Assembly (NCBI GenBank): GCA_902617895.1
Contig: CACMYJ010000003.1
Span: forward strand, 62,001 to 126,000
Reading direction: 5' to 3'
DNA from: an uncultured Pelagibacteraceae bacterium
Lineage (GTDB): Bacteria > Pseudomonadota > Alphaproteobacteria > Pelagibacterales > Pelagibacteraceae
Length of the DNA: 64,000 bases
The notes under the pieces were generated by a model that did no database searches, was not told where the DNA came from, and saw only the letters and a program-made list of their open reading frames with translations. How positions within the stretch are numbered: position 1 is the stretch's first letter; every line of letters begins with the position of its first letter. Position numbers and translations under genes: made by a program. Positions 51,059-64,000 of this stretch are shown in pieces.

Positions 51059-52909
51059 TTAACTTTCTAGAAAACTTTTTAGTTGCTTTGATCTACTAGG
51101 GTGTTTTAACTTTCTAAGCGCCTTCGCCTCTATTTGACGAATTCTTTCCCTAGTTACAGAGAACTGCAACCCAACCTCTTCAAGGGTATGGTCTGTATTC
51201 ATGCCAACCCCAAAACGCATTCTTAAAACTCTTTCTTCTCTTGGAGTTAAGGTTGATAAAATTTTTGTTGTTGCTTCACTTAAATTTGATTTAATAGCTT
51301 GTTCAAGAGGAGCAAGAGCTTTAGTATCTTCAATAAAATCTCCCAAACTACTATCTTCTTCATCTCCAACAGGTTTTTCAAGCGAAACTGGCTCTTTAGA
51401 AATCTTAAGTACTTTTCTTACTTTATCTAATGGCATTCTTAATTTCTTTGCTAATTCTTCTGGAGTCGCTTCTCTACCAAACTCACTTAAAATCAGTCTT
51501 TGAGTTCTAACTATCTTGTTAATTGTTTCAATCATGTGAACTGGTATTCTTATTGTTCTAGCTTGATCTGCAATAGATCTAGTTATTGCCTGCCTTATCC
51601 ACCAAGTAGCATAAGTAGAAAATTTGTAACCCCTTCTGTATTCAAATTTATCAACTGCCTTCATCAATCCAATGTTTCCCTCTTGAATTAAATCTAAAAA
51701 TTGAAGACCTCTATTTGTATATTTTTTTGCTATTGAAATTACTAGTCTAAGATTAGCTTCAACCATTTCTTTTTTTGCGATACGAGATTCTTTTTCACCT
51801 TTCTGTACTCTGCTAACTAGTTGTTTGAATTCTGTTACTGAGAGACCTAGTCTGTTACTTATTTCAATTAATCTATCTTTAATATTTTTAAATTCAACTT
51901 TATATTTTTGAAAGAATTTCTTCCAAGTTTCATTAGTATCTAAGAAATTTTTTAAATTAGGATTTATTTCATTACCTACATAAAATTTTATAAATTCTTC
52001 TCTCGGAATTTTGTCATTTAAAGCAAGTCTTAACAGGTTACCTTCAAGGGAAATTATTTTACGATTTTCAACATAGTGTTTTTGTACCAATTCTTCCAAA
52101 ACTGAGGGTGATAATTGAAGTGTTTTTATATTTTCCAATATATCGTCTACAATTTTTTTATAATTTTTTTCTTTAGAGGGTGAAAATTGTCTTGATTTTA
52201 AAACACAGTCTAGCTTTTCATTCTGATATTTTGTTAATTTATTATAGTCTTTAGTTAAATTATAAATTGTTTTTAAAACTTTTGGTTTAATTTCAGTCTC
52301 CATCGCTGCAAGTGTTGGATTAAATTCGTCATCTTCAACGTTATTTCCATCATCTTCACTTTGATTATTATTATCTTCAGACTTTTTTTGTTTAGCACTT
52401 TGACCAGTATCTTCGTCTTCCATATAGTTAGTATCTATATCTATAATTTCTCTCACTAAGATCTCATCGTTTTGAAGTTGTTTATTCCATTCAAAAAATT
52501 GTTGAGCAGTTATTGGACTTTGGGATAATGCATTTAACATTACATCTTTACCCGCCTCTATTCGTTTTGCGATTGCAATTTCACCCTCTCTTGAAAGCAA
52601 TTCAACTCCCCCCATCTCTCTTAAATACATTCTAATGGGATCATCACTTTTTTCGATAGATTTACCCTCATCTTTTAATCCATTTTCTTTTTTTCGAAGT
52701 ACTTTAAAGTCAGCTTTTTTTTCAACTAAAATTACTTTTTCATCTAGGATATGTATGAAAGCTTGCTCGAGATTTTGATTCGATAAGTTTCTTTTTCCTA
52801 AGGATTTATTTAATTCTTCATAGGTTATAAAACCTCTATGGACACCTCTGCCCATTAACCTTGCAAATGATTTTGTAATTATACGTTCCACAATAAAAAA
52901 GTTCAGCAT
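51059..52909 (-). CDS. rpoD: RNA polymerase primary sigma factor (sigma-70)
   Basis: [81 protein letters not shown]. Confidence 0.97.
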   Translation of the reverse strand: MLNFFIVERIITKSFARLMGRGVHRGFITYEELNKSLGKRNLSNQNLEQAFIHILDEKVILVEKKADFKVLRKKENGLKDEGKSIEKSDDPIRMYLREMGGVELLSREGEIAIAKRIEAGKDVMLNALSQSPITAQQFFEWNKQLQNDEILVREIIDIDTNYMEDEDTGQSAKQKKSEDNNNQSEDDGNNVEDDEFNPTLAAMETEIKPKVLKTIYNLTKDYNKLTKYQNEKLDCVLKSRQFSPSKEKNYKKIVDDILENIKTLQLSPSVLEELVQKHYVENRKIISLEGNLLRLALNDKIPREEFIKFYVGNEINPNLKNFLDTNETWKKFFQKYKVEFKNIKDRLIEISNRLGLSVTEFKQLVSRVQKGEKESRIAKKEMVEANLRLVISIAKKYTNRGLQFLDLIQEGNIGLMKAVDKFEYRRGYKFSTYATWWIRQAITRSIADQARTIRIPVHMIETINKIVRTQRLILSEFGREATPEELAKKLRMPLDKVRKVLKISKEPVSLEKPVGDEEDSSLGDFIEDTKALAPLEQAIKSNLSEATTKILSTLTPREERVLRMRFGVGMNTDHTLEEVGLQFSVTRERIRQIEAKALRKLKHPSRSKQLKSFLES

Positions 52910-52956
52910 GTATATAATGCTAAAATTAAAAAAATCTACGGGATTCTGATTGTTAT

Positions 52957-54732
52957 TTAATTGATTTTTTGCAGTTTTTTAAGCTCTTTTAACTCATTAA
53001 ATGTTGCTTCACTCAGATCCTTTGAAAATCTTGATTCTAAATCTACAATTCTTAATTCAAGCTCATAATTTTTTAGGTCTCTTATTAGTTCAGATAAGAT
53101 TTCAAGAATTTTTTGGTCATCTTTTAAGTTTTTAACTAATATATGCTTGATAGATGCATATTTATACACCCTATCAATCAAATTCATATCAACATTTAAA
53201 TTTTCAAAATCATAGTTTTCAAAATTGTTAGTTTGATTTATTATTTCTTCAAATAATAATTTATTTTCACTCGTAAATAGTTTTACATTTTCAATGAGAT
53301 TAATGTTATCTCTTATAAGATCAGGTCTTTTTAATAACAAATATAAAAAAGAAAATTCCTTAATATCAATTGCTTTTAAAGACTTTGTTTCATTATAATA
53401 GTTTTGGGTTGATTTAAGTGACTTTGTTGGCTTCGAGTAATTATTTTTAAATTTAAGATTTGTATTAGGAGTTAATTCAGAAATTTTTCCTAGAAAATAC
53501 TCTAATACATACTTTTTAATAAATTCATCTTTAATAGTTGATGAAATTAATCTTAATTTTTTTTCAAAAATAGCTCGCGATGAAGGGTTGTCATCTAAAT
53601 CTTTAGAATAGTGATTAAATAGAAATTTGTGAATTGGAACTGAATTATTTTTTGAAAAAACTTCAAAAAAATCTTTTCCCTTTTCATTTACAAAACTATC
53701 TGGATCATGCTTGTCGGGTAGAAATAAAAAAGAAATTTCTTTTTCAGGTTTTAACTCGACAATAGAGTTTTCTGCTGCTCTTAAAGCTGCTTTATATCCG
53801 CTATCATCTCCGTCAAAGCAAACAATAATATGCTGAAAAAATTGATTAAGAGTTAATATTTGTCTTGTAGTTAAAGAAGTACCTAGATTTGCAACTACAT
53901 TATCTACTTTATTCTTACTAAGACCCACAACATCCATATATCCTTCAACAAGATAAATATTGTTAATATTGTTTGAAAGTTTCCTAGTATAATCTAAATT
54001 ATAAAGATTAGATCCCTTTTTAAAAAATGGAGTTTCTGGTGAGTTAATATATTTAGCAAGATATTTATTATCTTTTAAAATCCTACCGCCGAGAGCTATT
54101 GGATCACCTGAAATATTATTAATAGGAAAAATGACTCTATCTCTAAACCTATCTATATATTTTTTTTTATTTTCATCAAAATAAAATAACCCTGTATCTT
54201 TGATCTCACTTTCAGAAAATTCTTTAAATATATCCTCTTTAAAATTTTCTTCATCTGAGACATATCCAATTTTAAATTTCTTTACTTCATCAATTGTTAA
54301 ACCTCTATTTTTTAAATAATCTTTAGCATTTTTTGCTACTGGATTTTTAAAAAGATCTTTATGATAAAATTCAACGTATTTTGCATATATCAATTTATAC
54401 TTTGTCCACTTTTCTTCTCTGATCTGATCCTCCTTTGAAAATGTATAAGGTCTCATTCCTGCTAAATTTGCTAGATACTTAACTGACTCACCAAATTTAA
54501 AGTTTTGAGTTTTCATTACAAAGTCAAATATATTTCCGTGTTCAGCAGTACTAAAACAGTGATAAAATTCTTTTTCGTCATTTACTGTAAAAGAAGGTGT
54601 TTTTTCTGTTTTAAACGGCGAAAGACCAACATATTCTTTTCCTCTTTTTTTTAAACTAACAGTTTTGGAAACTACAGTTGAAATTTTTAATCGAGTTTTA
54701 ATTTCTTGTAAGTACTCTTTGGGGTATTTCAT
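52957..54732 (-). CDS. dnaG: DNA primase
   Basis: [57 protein letters not shown]. Confidence 0.96.
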   Translation of the reverse strand: MKYPKEYLQEIKTRLKISTVVSKTVSLKKRGKEYVGLSPFKTEKTPSFTVNDEKEFYHCFSTAEHGNIFDFVMKTQNFKFGESVKYLANLAGMRPYTFSKEDQIREEKWTKYKLIYAKYVEFYHKDLFKNPVAKNAKDYLKNRGLTIDEVKKFKIGYVSDEENFKEDIFKEFSESEIKDTGLFYFDENKKKYIDRFRDRVIFPINNISGDPIALGGRILKDNKYLAKYINSPETPFFKKGSNLYNLDYTRKLSNNINNIYLVEGYMDVVGLSKNKVDNVVANLGTSLTTRQILTLNQFFQHIIVCFDGDDSGYKAALRAAENSIVELKPEKEISFLFLPDKHDPDSFVNEKGKDFFEVFSKNNSVPIHKFLFNHYSKDLDDNPSSRAIFEKKLRLISSTIKDEFIKKYVLEYFLGKISELTPNTNLKFKNNYSKPTKSLKSTQNYYNETKSLKAIDIKEFSFLYLLLKRPDLIRDNINLIENVKLFTSENKLLFEEIINQTNNFENYDFENLNVDMNLIDRVYKYASIKHILVKNLKDDQKILEILSELIRDLKNYELELRIVDLESRFSKDLSEATFNELKELKKLQKIN

Positions 54733-55193
54733 TTTTGATTTAATAATTGTTTTATAATGGCTCCTGCTTTGGAAAAATCAATACTGTCCGCATTATTTTT
54801 CTTTAGCTCACCCATTACTTTTCCCATGTCTTTTATTGAGTTTGCACCTGTGGATTTAATTACTTCTTCACAAATTTTCTTAGTATCCTCTTCACTAATT
54901 TGTTTAGGTAAATATTGACTAATTACTCCCACTTCTTGTTCTTCTATATCCTGAAGATCCTTACGATTATTTTTTTTATACAATTCAATTGATTCGCTTC
55001 GTTGTTTAATCATTTTTTTTAGTAACTTCTTAATATCTTCATCATCCGTTTCTTTTTTTTCCGTCCCAGATCTATTGTTAATATCCAAATCCTTGATGCC
55101 AGATAATATTAACCTGTAAGTTGATATTTTATTTTTATCTTTAGCTTTTAAAGCTGTTTTGTAGTCTGACTCTATACTTTCTCTCAATGACAT
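54729..55193 (-). CDS. yqeY: GatB/YqeY domain protein
   Basis: EQEVGVISQYLPKQISEED, DMGKVMGELK; likely start at internal Met (MSLRESIESDYKTALKAKD). Confidence 0.9.
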   Translation of the reverse strand: MSLRESIESDYKTALKAKDKNKISTYRLILSGIKDLDINNRSGTEKKETDDEDIKKLLKKMIKQRSESIELYKKNNRKDLQDIEEQEVGVISQYLPKQISEEDTKKICEEVIKSTGANSIKDMGKVMGELKKNNADSIDFSKAGAIIKQLLNQK

Positions 55194-55316
55194 ATTTAAT
55201 TTTAGCGTATTAAGAATATTCTTCAAAAAGAAAAATATTTTTTTTACAAAATATACATTAGATGTGTTGCGCAAAAAAAGGTTTTATTGTATAGACCTTT
55301 AACTCATGAGTTGTAA

Positions 55317-56510
55317 TTGAACAAAAAACAAAAAAATAAAATTGCAATTAAACATCAATTTCCAACAGGTATTTTAGTTTTAGATAACAAGATAGTTTTC
55401 AAGGGTATTGGTCTTGGATATCAAGGTACAGCAACTGGAGAGGTTTGTTTTAACACTTCTTTAACTGGATACCAAGAGATTATATCGGATCCTTCGTATG
55501 CTGGTCAAATTATTAATTTTACATTTCCTCATATTGGAAATGTTGGAACTAACAATGAAGATTTAGAGTCTGATAAAATTTGGACAAGAGGTGCAATATT
55601 TAATTCGGAGATTACTTCTCCCTCAAATTATAGAGCTTTAAAAACCTTAGATGAATGGCTTAAAAAAAACAAAATAGTTGGACTGACTGGATTAGATACA
55701 AGAGGCTTAACAAATTTTATTCGTGATAAAGGTGCTCCAAAAGGAACGATATCAAATAATAAAAAAGGTAAATTTAATATAAAAAAATTAATTAATAATT
55801 CAATTAAATGGCCTGGACTAGATGGTCTTGATCTTGCAAAAGCAGTTTCAACAAAAAAAACTTATTCATGGAAAGGTTTTAAAACTTGGAGAAAAAAGAC
55901 TGGGTATAAAAAAAATAACAAAAAAATATTTAGGATAGTTGCAATTGATTATGGAATAAAAAAAAATATTTTAAGATATTTTTCTGATTATAATTGTGAT
56001 GTAAAAGTGGTTTCTTGCAAGACAACCGCTGAGGAAATTTCAAAATTAAAACCAGATGGAATTTTTTTGTCGAATGGGCCAGGTGATCCAGCAGCAACTG
56101 GTAAATATGCAATTAAAATAATACAAAAATTAATTAAAAAGAATTATCCAATATTTGGTATCTGCTTAGGCCATCAAATTTTAGCTTTGGCATTAAATGC
56201 TAAAACAAAAAAAATGAAATTAGGTCATAGAGGTGCCAATCATCCAGTCAAAAATTTAATAAATAATTCAGTTGAGATCACAAGCCAGAATCATGGTTTT
56301 GAAGTAATAGAAAAAAGCCTACCAAAAAACGTACAAATAACGCACAAATCACTTTTTGATAAAAGTATTGAGGGAATAAGATTAAAAAAGAGACCAGTTT
56401 TTTCAGTTCAATACCATCCTGAAGCAAATCCAGGACCACAGGATAGTCAATATTTATTCAAAAATTTTATTCAAGATGTAAAAAAATATGCCAAAAAGAA
56501 AAGACATTAA
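55317..56510 (+). CDS. carA: Carbamoyl-phosphate synthase small subunit (TTG start)
   Basis: [52 protein letters not shown]. Confidence 0.96.
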   Translation: MNKKQKNKIAIKHQFPTGILVLDNKIVFKGIGLGYQGTATGEVCFNTSLTGYQEIISDPSYAGQIINFTFPHIGNVGTNNEDLESDKIWTRGAIFNSEITSPSNYRALKTLDEWLKKNKIVGLTGLDTRGLTNFIRDKGAPKGTISNNKKGKFNIKKLINNSIKWPGLDGLDLAKAVSTKKTYSWKGFKTWRKKTGYKKNNKKIFRIVAIDYGIKKNILRYFSDYNCDVKVVSCKTTAEEISKLKPDGIFLSNGPGDPAATGKYAIKIIQKLIKKNYPIFGICLGHQILALALNAKTKKMKLGHRGANHPVKNLINNSVEITSQNHGFEVIEKSLPKNVQITHKSLFDKSIEGIRLKKRPVFSVQYHPEANPGPQDSQYLFKNFIQDVKKYAKKKRH

Positions 56511-59500
56511 AAAAATATTAGTCATTGGTGCAGGCCCAATAATAATTGGACAAGCATGCGAATTTGATTATTCAGGTACTCAAGCTTGTAAGGCACTTAA
56601 AGATGAAGGTTTTGAGGTAGTATTAATAAATTCAAATCCTGCAACTATTATGACAGATCCAGGGGTTGCTGATAAAACTTACATTGAGCCTATTACAATT
56701 CCAGTTCTTGAAGAAGTGATTAAAAAAGAAAAGCCTAATGCAATTCTTCCTACTATGGGTGGCCAGACAGCTTTAAATTTAGCAATAAGTGCAGAAAAAG
56801 CTGGTCTACTTAAAAAATATAAAATTGAACTAATTGGAGCTAAATCAAAAGCAATTGAAAATGCTGAGGACCGGAAAAAATTCAGAAAAAATATGTCTAA
56901 CATTGGTTTAGATTTACCGAAGTCAAGGATAATAAATAATTTTAAAGATGCATCAAAATGTTTAAGAGAAATTGGTTTGCCCGCAATTATAAGACCTTCA
57001 TTCACATTGGGTGGATTAGGTGGAGGAATTGCAAAAAGTAAAAAAGAATTCTTTAAACTTGTTAGAAATGGAATGAATGAGTCACCTCAAAATCAAGTTT
57101 TAATTGAGGAGTCTTTAGAGGGATGGAAAGAATTTGAGATGGAAGTTGTTAGAGACAGAAATGACAACTGCATAATTATTTGTTCTATAGAAAATGTAGA
57201 TCCAATGGGAATACATACTGGTGACTCAATTACAGTAGCACCAGCATTAACACTCACAGATAAAGAGTATCAAGTAATGAGAAATGCATCGATAGCTTGT
57301 CTTCGAAAAATAGGTGTAGAGACTGGAGGATCGAATGTTCAATTTGCAATTAACCCTAAAAATGGAAGAATGGTAATAATTGAGATGAACCCAAGAGTGT
57401 CAAGATCCTCGGCATTAGCATCTAAAGCTACTGGTTTTCCAATTGCAAAAGTAGCTGCTAAACTTGCAGTTGGTTATACTCTTGATGAATTAAAAAATGA
57501 AATAACAAAGGTAACTCCAGCTTCATTTGAACCAACAATTGATTATGTGGTAACGAAAATACCTAGATTTACATTTGAAAAATTTTCTGACACTAGAGCT
57601 GTGCTTGGGACTTCTATGAGATCTGTGGGTGAAGCAATGGCAATTGGTAGAAACTTTAAAGAATCTTTACAAAAAGCTCTAGTTTCTTTAGAAACTGGAT
57701 TTTCTGGATTAGACAATATTTTCAACTACTCTAAAAAAAAAATTTTAAAAAATTTAAGAGTTAGTATTCCAAATAGACTAGTATTAATTGCTGAAGCTTT
57801 TAGGAATAATATTCCCCTAAAGACAATATATAAATTGTCTAAGGTTGATCCATGGTTCTTAAATCAAATTAAGGATCTAATTGATGAAGAAAAAAATATA
57901 ATTAAAAAAGGAATTCCTAAAACTTATAATGAATTTAATAGAATAAAATCTATTGGATTTTCCGACAAAAAATTATCAAAATTAACTGGAATTAAAGAGA
58001 AAATTGTAAGATCAAAAAGAGTTGCCCTTAAAGTTTTACCTGTTTTCAAAAAAGTAGATACTTGTGCAGCTGAATTTAAATCCTTTACTCCATATATGTA
58101 TTCAACATATCAGAGAAATTTTTCTATAAATACTGAGTGTGAAGCTAATCCTACTAATAAGAAAAAAATAATTATACTTGGAGGAGGTCCAAATAGAATT
58201 GGTCAAGGAATAGAGTTTGATTATTGCTGTTGTCAGGCAAGTTTTTCATTAAAAGATGCTGGATTTGAAACAATTATGGTTAATTGTAACCCTGAAACTG
58301 TTTCAACAGATTATGACACTAGTGATAGGCTATACTTTGAGCCTCTTATAGAGGAATACGTTCAAAATATTATTCTAAAAGAAAAATCTAAAGGAAATCT
58401 TATTGGAGTTATCGTTCAATTTGGAGGTCAAACTCCAATTAAGTTGGCAAAATTTTTACATGAAAATAATTTACCAATACTTGGTACTCAATACAATTCA
58501 ATTGATTTAGCAGAGGACAGAGATAGATTTAGAGATCTTTTAATCAAATTAAATCTAAAACAAGCAGAAAGTGGAATTGCTAACAAATTTGATCAAGCAA
58601 TTAAAATAAGTGAAAAAATTGGACTACCTGTTGTTGTTAGACCTTCATATGTTTTAGGTGGAAGAGCAATGGAAATTGTTCATGATAAAAGCCAACTTAA
58701 AAAGTTTATTAATGAAGCTTTTAAAGCTTCAGAACAAAATCCTATTTTAATTGATAAATTTATAGATCAAGCAATGGAAGTTGATGTGGATGCTATTTCT
58801 GATGGTAAAGATGTTTATGTTGCGGGTATCATGCAACACATTGAAGAGGCGGGAGTACATTCTGGAGACTCTGCTTGTTGTCTGCCCCCAGTTTCTATCA
58901 AAGATAATCTTTTAAAAGAAATTAAAATCCAAACTAGAAAATTAGCATTAGCACTAAAGGTAAAGGGGCTTTTAAATATTCAATTTGCAATAAAAAAAGA
59001 TGAAATATTTGTAATAGAGGTAAATCCCAGAGCAAGTAGGACAGTGCCATTTGTGTCAAAGGCTAATGGGGTTCCGCTTGCTAAAATTGCATCCAGAATA
59101 ATGGCAGGAGAAAAACTTTCAAAGTACAAATTAAAATATAAAACTAATAAAAAATATGCAGTAAAAGAAGCAGTATTTCCATTCAATAAATTTCCAGATA
59201 GTGATCTATTGCTTGGACCAGAAATGAAATCTACTGGAGAAGTAATGGGCTTTGATGATGACTTTGGTATGGCAATAGCCAAAAGTCAAATAGCTGCAGC
59301 AAATTCATTACCAACAAAAGGTTTAGCATTTTTATCAGTCAAAGACTCTCATAAACAAGAAATTGTTGGAGTTGCACAGAGATTATTAAAACTTGGATTT
59401 ACACTATGCGCAACTAAGGGAACTGCAAATATTTTAATTAAGAATGGTATGAGATGCAGAAAAATTAACAAAGTAAGTAGCGGTAAACCTCATATTGTAG

Positions 59501-59712
59501 ATATCCTAAATTCAAAAAAAATATCATTGGTAATTAATACTGGTGGAGGAAATAGTGAAAATAGAATTAGTGATGCAAGAGCACTAAGAAGAGGAACTTT
59601 AGCTAATAAAATTCCTTATTGCACTAACATGTCTACAGCATATTCATTTTTGGAAGCAATAAATGCATTAAAAACAAAAAAACTTAAAGTAAAAGCTCTC
59701 CAAGAAAATTAA
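56488..59712 (+). CDS. carB: Carbamoyl-phosphate synthase large subunit
   Basis: Duplicated ATP-grasp halves; [42 protein letters not shown]. Confidence 0.98.
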   Translation: MPKRKDIKKILVIGAGPIIIGQACEFDYSGTQACKALKDEGFEVVLINSNPATIMTDPGVADKTYIEPITIPVLEEVIKKEKPNAILPTMGGQTALNLAISAEKAGLLKKYKIELIGAKSKAIENAEDRKKFRKNMSNIGLDLPKSRIINNFKDASKCLREIGLPAIIRPSFTLGGLGGGIAKSKKEFFKLVRNGMNESPQNQVLIEESLEGWKEFEMEVVRDRNDNCIIICSIENVDPMGIHTGDSITVAPALTLTDKEYQVMRNASIACLRKIGVETGGSNVQFAINPKNGRMVIIEMNPRVSRSSALASKATGFPIAKVAAKLAVGYTLDELKNEITKVTPASFEPTIDYVVTKIPRFTFEKFSDTRAVLGTSMRSVGEAMAIGRNFKESLQKALVSLETGFSGLDNIFNYSKKKILKNLRVSIPNRLVLIAEAFRNNIPLKTIYKLSKVDPWFLNQIKDLIDEEKNIIKKGIPKTYNEFNRIKSIGFSDKKLSKLTGIKEKIVRSKRVALKVLPVFKKVDTCAAEFKSFTPYMYSTYQRNFSINTECEANPTNKKKIIILGGGPNRIGQGIEFDYCCCQASFSLKDAGFETIMVNCNPETVSTDYDTSDRLYFEPLIEEYVQNIILKEKSKGNLIGVIVQFGGQTPIKLAKFLHENNLPILGTQYNSIDLAEDRDRFRDLLIKLNLKQAESGIANKFDQAIKISEKIGLPVVVRPSYVLGGRAMEIVHDKSQLKKFINEAFKASEQNPILIDKFIDQAMEVDVDAISDGKDVYVAGIMQHIEEAGVHSGDSACCLPPVSIKDNLLKEIKIQTRKLALALKVKGLLNIQFAIKKDEIFVIEVNPRASRTVPFVSKANGVPLAKIASRIMAGEKLSKYKLKYKTNKKYAVKEAVFPFNKFPDSDLLLGPEMKSTGEVMGFDDDFGMAIAKSQIAAANSLPTKGLAFLSVKDSHKQEIVGVAQRLLKLGFTLCATKGTANILIKNGMRCRKINKVSSGKPHIVDILNSKKISLVINTGGGNSENRISDARALRRGTLANKIPYCTNMSTAYSFLEAINALKTKKLKVKALQEN

Positions 59713-60371
59713 TCAACTTTCCAATCTGTTTTAAATGTTACATAATTTACTTGGAGGCATCTTCTCTCTTTAATTATTTCTTTCTTTTCCATACCGTGCC
59801 AAGTATTGGGTCCACTGGAAAAAAAATATCCATAATTATCTTTATAAGGTAATGTTTTAATTAACTTCAAATCACTATCATAAAAATCTGTTCCAAGCTC
59901 TTCACTTTCATCATGTTTATTCACAAACAATAAGCATGACATTAGTTTTTCTTTAATATCACAGTGTGGTTTTAGCCAAAAACCCTCTCGATCACATATT
60001 ACCTCAACTCTCACAAAAGAATTTGATAAATCTTTATTTATCAATTTAGAGATTTTGTGATGGGTTTCTTTGCTCTGAAGTTCTTTAATAAGACCAGTTA
60101 ATCCTGGAAATTCTTTAGTATTTTCATGTGTTATAAAACATCTAAATTTTAAAGCTTTTCCACCATTTGAAATTCCTTCTCTAAATTTTCCTTCTCCACC
60201 ATCGATGGCTCTGGTGCCATCATAATTAAGATTATGTTTTGCTGGGTCAGATATATCTGCACTTATTATCTCATTTATTTGATCATCGGTAAGGGGTTTA
60301 TTTAATTCCCAATGTTCAAATGGATTATCAAATTTTTTTGAGTCGTTAAGTATTGAATTTAAAAGTGACAT
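59709..60371 (-). CDS. 2OG-Fe(II) oxygenase-like protein
   Basis: [20 protein letters not shown] (HxD) ... [24 protein letters not shown] (distal His/Arg). Confidence 0.7.
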   Translation of the reverse strand: MSLLNSILNDSKKFDNPFEHWELNKPLTDDQINEIISADISDPAKHNLNYDGTRAIDGGEGKFREGISNGGKALKFRCFITHENTKEFPGLTGLIKELQSKETHHKISKLINKDLSNSFVRVEVICDREGFWLKPHCDIKEKLMSCLLFVNKHDESEELGTDFYDSDLKLIKTLPYKDNYGYFFSSGPNTWHGMEKKEIIKERRCLQVNYVTFKTDWKVD

Positions 60372-61315
60372 TAATTATTTATTTTTTCTTTTATAATTTT
60401 TGCAACTCTATTAGTTTCATCAAGATTTTGGTAGCTCCAATTTTCTATATCTTCTCCAAGATTTCTTGTGATATTTAATTCTCTAAATAAATTTCTAAAT
60501 TTCTGAAACCTAATATCATTTTTTTTAGGTAAAATATTTGCAATATAAATAGGCTTTCCTGTTAAAGCAGCCTCAGAAATCATTGAACTAGAATCACAAG
60601 TAACTGTAATTTTTTCTGAAATAGCTAAAGCAGATAAGTAAGCCTTTTTATCAACGTCCATGATGACTGTATGATTTTCACCAAAAAATTCTTTTGCATA
60701 ATGAATAGTATTTAATGGGGTTCTCATTGACGGGATTATAACAAGTTGAAAATCATGTTTCTTTAAAAGCTTGTAGAAAATTGAGAAAATATGTTTCATA
60801 TTTTTTGTTGAATAATCGTAGTATTTTGTGGGTCCGCCTATAATTAAGCACCAAATTTTTCTGTCATCTTTTTTTATAAATGAGTTTAGATAATTCTTAT
60901 TCTCCTCTATGTCAGCTTTTGTAAGATAATGAATTGCTCCTTTAGTATTTATTACATTTTGACCATTAATTCCGTCATGTTCAGGCGCTACTATAAAATC
61001 AAAATAATCAAAGTTAATTTTGGGATCTTGTATATGAATATTAAAAACTTTTTTATTTGAAATACTTTTTAAATGGATTGATGGAATTATACTTTTTCTT
61101 CCACAAGAAATTATTATATCAAAATCTAAATAATTTATTTTTTTGTAAACATTTTGAGAAATTGGAGTAAATTTTGGCGGAATCAAACTCCATAAACTTT
61201 TTAGTTCAACCATGTGGTGAGTAAAATCAATATCAAGAGCTTTAGCTAAGCCCTCTACTTGGCTAAGCATGCCATGCATGCCCTCAGTCAATAATATACC
61301 TTTTAATTTGCTCAT
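60371..61315 (-). CDS. ELM1/DUF1022-like protein (nucleoside-diphosphate-sugar epimerase-type annotation)
   Basis: EGMHGMLSQVEGLAKAL, IISCGRKSIIPSIHLK, HIQDPKINFDYFDFIVAPEHDG, VTCDSSSMISEAALTGKPIYI. Confidence 0.82.
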   Translation of the reverse strand: MSKLKGILLTEGMHGMLSQVEGLAKALDIDFTHHMVELKSLWSLIPPKFTPISQNVYKKINYLDFDIIISCGRKSIIPSIHLKSISNKKVFNIHIQDPKINFDYFDFIVAPEHDGINGQNVINTKGAIHYLTKADIEENKNYLNSFIKKDDRKIWCLIIGGPTKYYDYSTKNMKHIFSIFYKLLKKHDFQLVIIPSMRTPLNTIHYAKEFFGENHTVIMDVDKKAYLSALAISEKITVTCDSSSMISEAALTGKPIYIANILPKKNDIRFQKFRNLFRELNITRNLGEDIENWSYQNLDETNRVAKIIKEKINN

Positions 61316-61335
61316 TATTTACTATATAGACCTGT

Positions 61336-62283
61336 ATGAGTGAAAAACCAACTAAACATACAAAAGTGTTAATAATTGGATCAGGGCCAGCGGGTTATAC
61401 TGCTGCAGTTTATGCTGCGAGAGCTATGCTTAAACCAATGTTAGTTGCTGGTATGCAACCGGGTGGCCAATTAACTATTACAACTGATGTTGAAAACTAT
61501 CCGGGCTTTGCTGATGTAATACAAGGACCATGGTTAATGGAACAAATGAGGGAACAGGCAAAGGCAGTTGGAACCGATTTAGTTGAGGATCATATCCAAT
61601 CAGTGAATTTAAAATCTAAACCGTTTGAGGCAATTGGTGATGGAGGACAAAAGTATACTGCTGACTCAGTTATAATTTCAACTGGTGCTCAAGCAAGATG
61701 GTTAAACATTGAGTCTGAAGAAAAATTTAAAGGATTTGGGGTTTCGGCATGTGCAACATGTGATGGTTTCTTTTTTAAAGATAAAACAGTTGCAGTAGTT
61801 GGTGGGGGAAATGCTGCAGTAGAAGAAGCTATGTTTCTTACAAAATTTGCATCAAAGGTACAATTAATTCATAGACGAGATGAACTTAGAGCTGAAAAAC
61901 TATTGCAAAAAAAATTAATGGAAAATAAAAAAATTGAGATTATTTGGGACTCTGTTGTTGAAGAAGTAATAGGTGATGATGAGCCAAAAAATGTAAAAGG
62001 ATTAAAAATTAAAAATGTTAAAACTAATGAAATGTCAGAGCTAAAAATTGATGGTTTATTTATAGCTATTGGTCATGACCCTGCTACTTCACTATTTAAA
62101 GATCAATTAGAAATGGACAATACAGGTTATCTGATTACAAAAAGTGATTCTACTGAAACAAATGTTCCAGGTGTTTATGCTGCTGGTGATGTCAAAGACA
62201 AAATTTTTAGACAAGCAGTTACAGCAGCAGGAATGGGCTGTATGGCAGCTCTAGAAGCAGAAAAATATTTAGCTTCAAATTAA
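61336..62283 (+). CDS. trxB: Thioredoxin reductase
   Basis: VLIIGSGPAGYTAAVYAARA, GVSACATCDGFFF redox motif, VPGVYAAGDVKDKIFRQAVTAAGMGCMAAL. Confidence 0.97.
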   Translation: MSEKPTKHTKVLIIGSGPAGYTAAVYAARAMLKPMLVAGMQPGGQLTITTDVENYPGFADVIQGPWLMEQMREQAKAVGTDLVEDHIQSVNLKSKPFEAIGDGGQKYTADSVIISTGAQARWLNIESEEKFKGFGVSACATCDGFFFKDKTVAVVGGGNAAVEEAMFLTKFASKVQLIHRRDELRAEKLLQKKLMENKKIEIIWDSVVEEVIGDDEPKNVKGLKIKNVKTNEMSELKIDGLFIAIGHDPATSLFKDQLEMDNTGYLITKSDSTETNVPGVYAAGDVKDKIFRQAVTAAGMGCMAALEAEKYLASN

Positions 62284-62307
62284 TTTAAGATCATTTATAA
62301 GTTATTC

Positions 62308-62691
62308 ATGGAAAATATAGTAAAACAAATCCAATTAATAGCTTTGGTAATTATACTTGCTGCTACAATTATAGCATTTGGTATTGAGATATATCAAATG
62401 ATAGTTGTTCAAAAAGTTACTTTGGCTGATTTGCTTTTACTTTTTCTTTACCTAGAAGTTTTAGCAATGGTAAGAGTATTTTGGGAAAGTCAGTCAATTC
62501 AAATAACTCTCCCATTATTTATTGCTATTACTGCTCTATCTAGATTTATAATTTTACAAGGAAAATCAATTAATCCAGAAGTATTATTATATGAAGCAGG
62601 TGCCATTGTTTTAATCGCTATAGCAATACTTGTTTTAAGATTTAGAAACTCTCCAGTATTTGGTTTAGAGAAAAAGAAAAAAACTAAATAA
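62308..62691 (+). CDS. PsiE-like phosphate-starvation-inducible membrane protein
   Basis: Four TM; LADLLLLFLYLEVLAMVRVFWESQSIQITLPLFIAITALSRFII. Confidence 0.8.
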   Translation: MENIVKQIQLIALVIILAATIIAFGIEIYQMIVVQKVTLADLLLLFLYLEVLAMVRVFWESQSIQITLPLFIAITALSRFIILQGKSINPEVLLYEAGAIVLIAIAILVLRFRNSPVFGLEKKKKTK

Positions 62692-62702
62692 TTTTCAAAT
62701 AA

Positions 62703-64000
<1,298 letters not shown>

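Overview
AT-rich, gene-dense window with very short intergenic gaps. Gene content, synteny and a proteorhodopsin point to a SAR11/Pelagibacterales (marine Alphaproteobacteria) chromosome. Main blocks: (i) a TolC-family protein, glycerate kinase and two GFA-family proteins; (ii) a umuDC cassette with a GAAC-N7-GAAC SOS box; (iii) a minus-strand operon of two glycosyltransferases, a 41-aa membrane ORF, DUF1800, DUF1501 and a secreted glycosidase; (iv) a predicted blue-tuned (Gln105) proteorhodopsin with a strong terminator, then ferredoxin, ferredoxin reductase and GST; (v) prpE, pyrC, ygfZ, fumC, uvrD, pepP; (vi) a dcw cell-wall/division cluster (mraZ to ligA) in which ftsZ sits between mraZ and rsmH, murE and murF are fused, and murD is split by one extra base in an A12 tract; (vii) rnpB, amidase, mlaA/mlaC, a tRNA(CAT), a TPR-sulfotransferase, and rpoD/dnaG/yqeY followed by a tRNA-Val(GAC) with aberrant D- and T-loops; (viii) carAB, a 2OG-Fe(II) oxygenase, an ELM1-like protein, trxB, a PsiE-like protein, an SDR epimerase and a partial aminotransferase. 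No CRISPR array, prophage or IS element was seen. Best second-look items: the tRNA-Val loops and its position 1 nt after rpoD, the murD homopolymer frameshift, the MraZ operator/promoter overlap, the relocated ftsZ, and the DUF1800/DUF1501/glycosidase operon.
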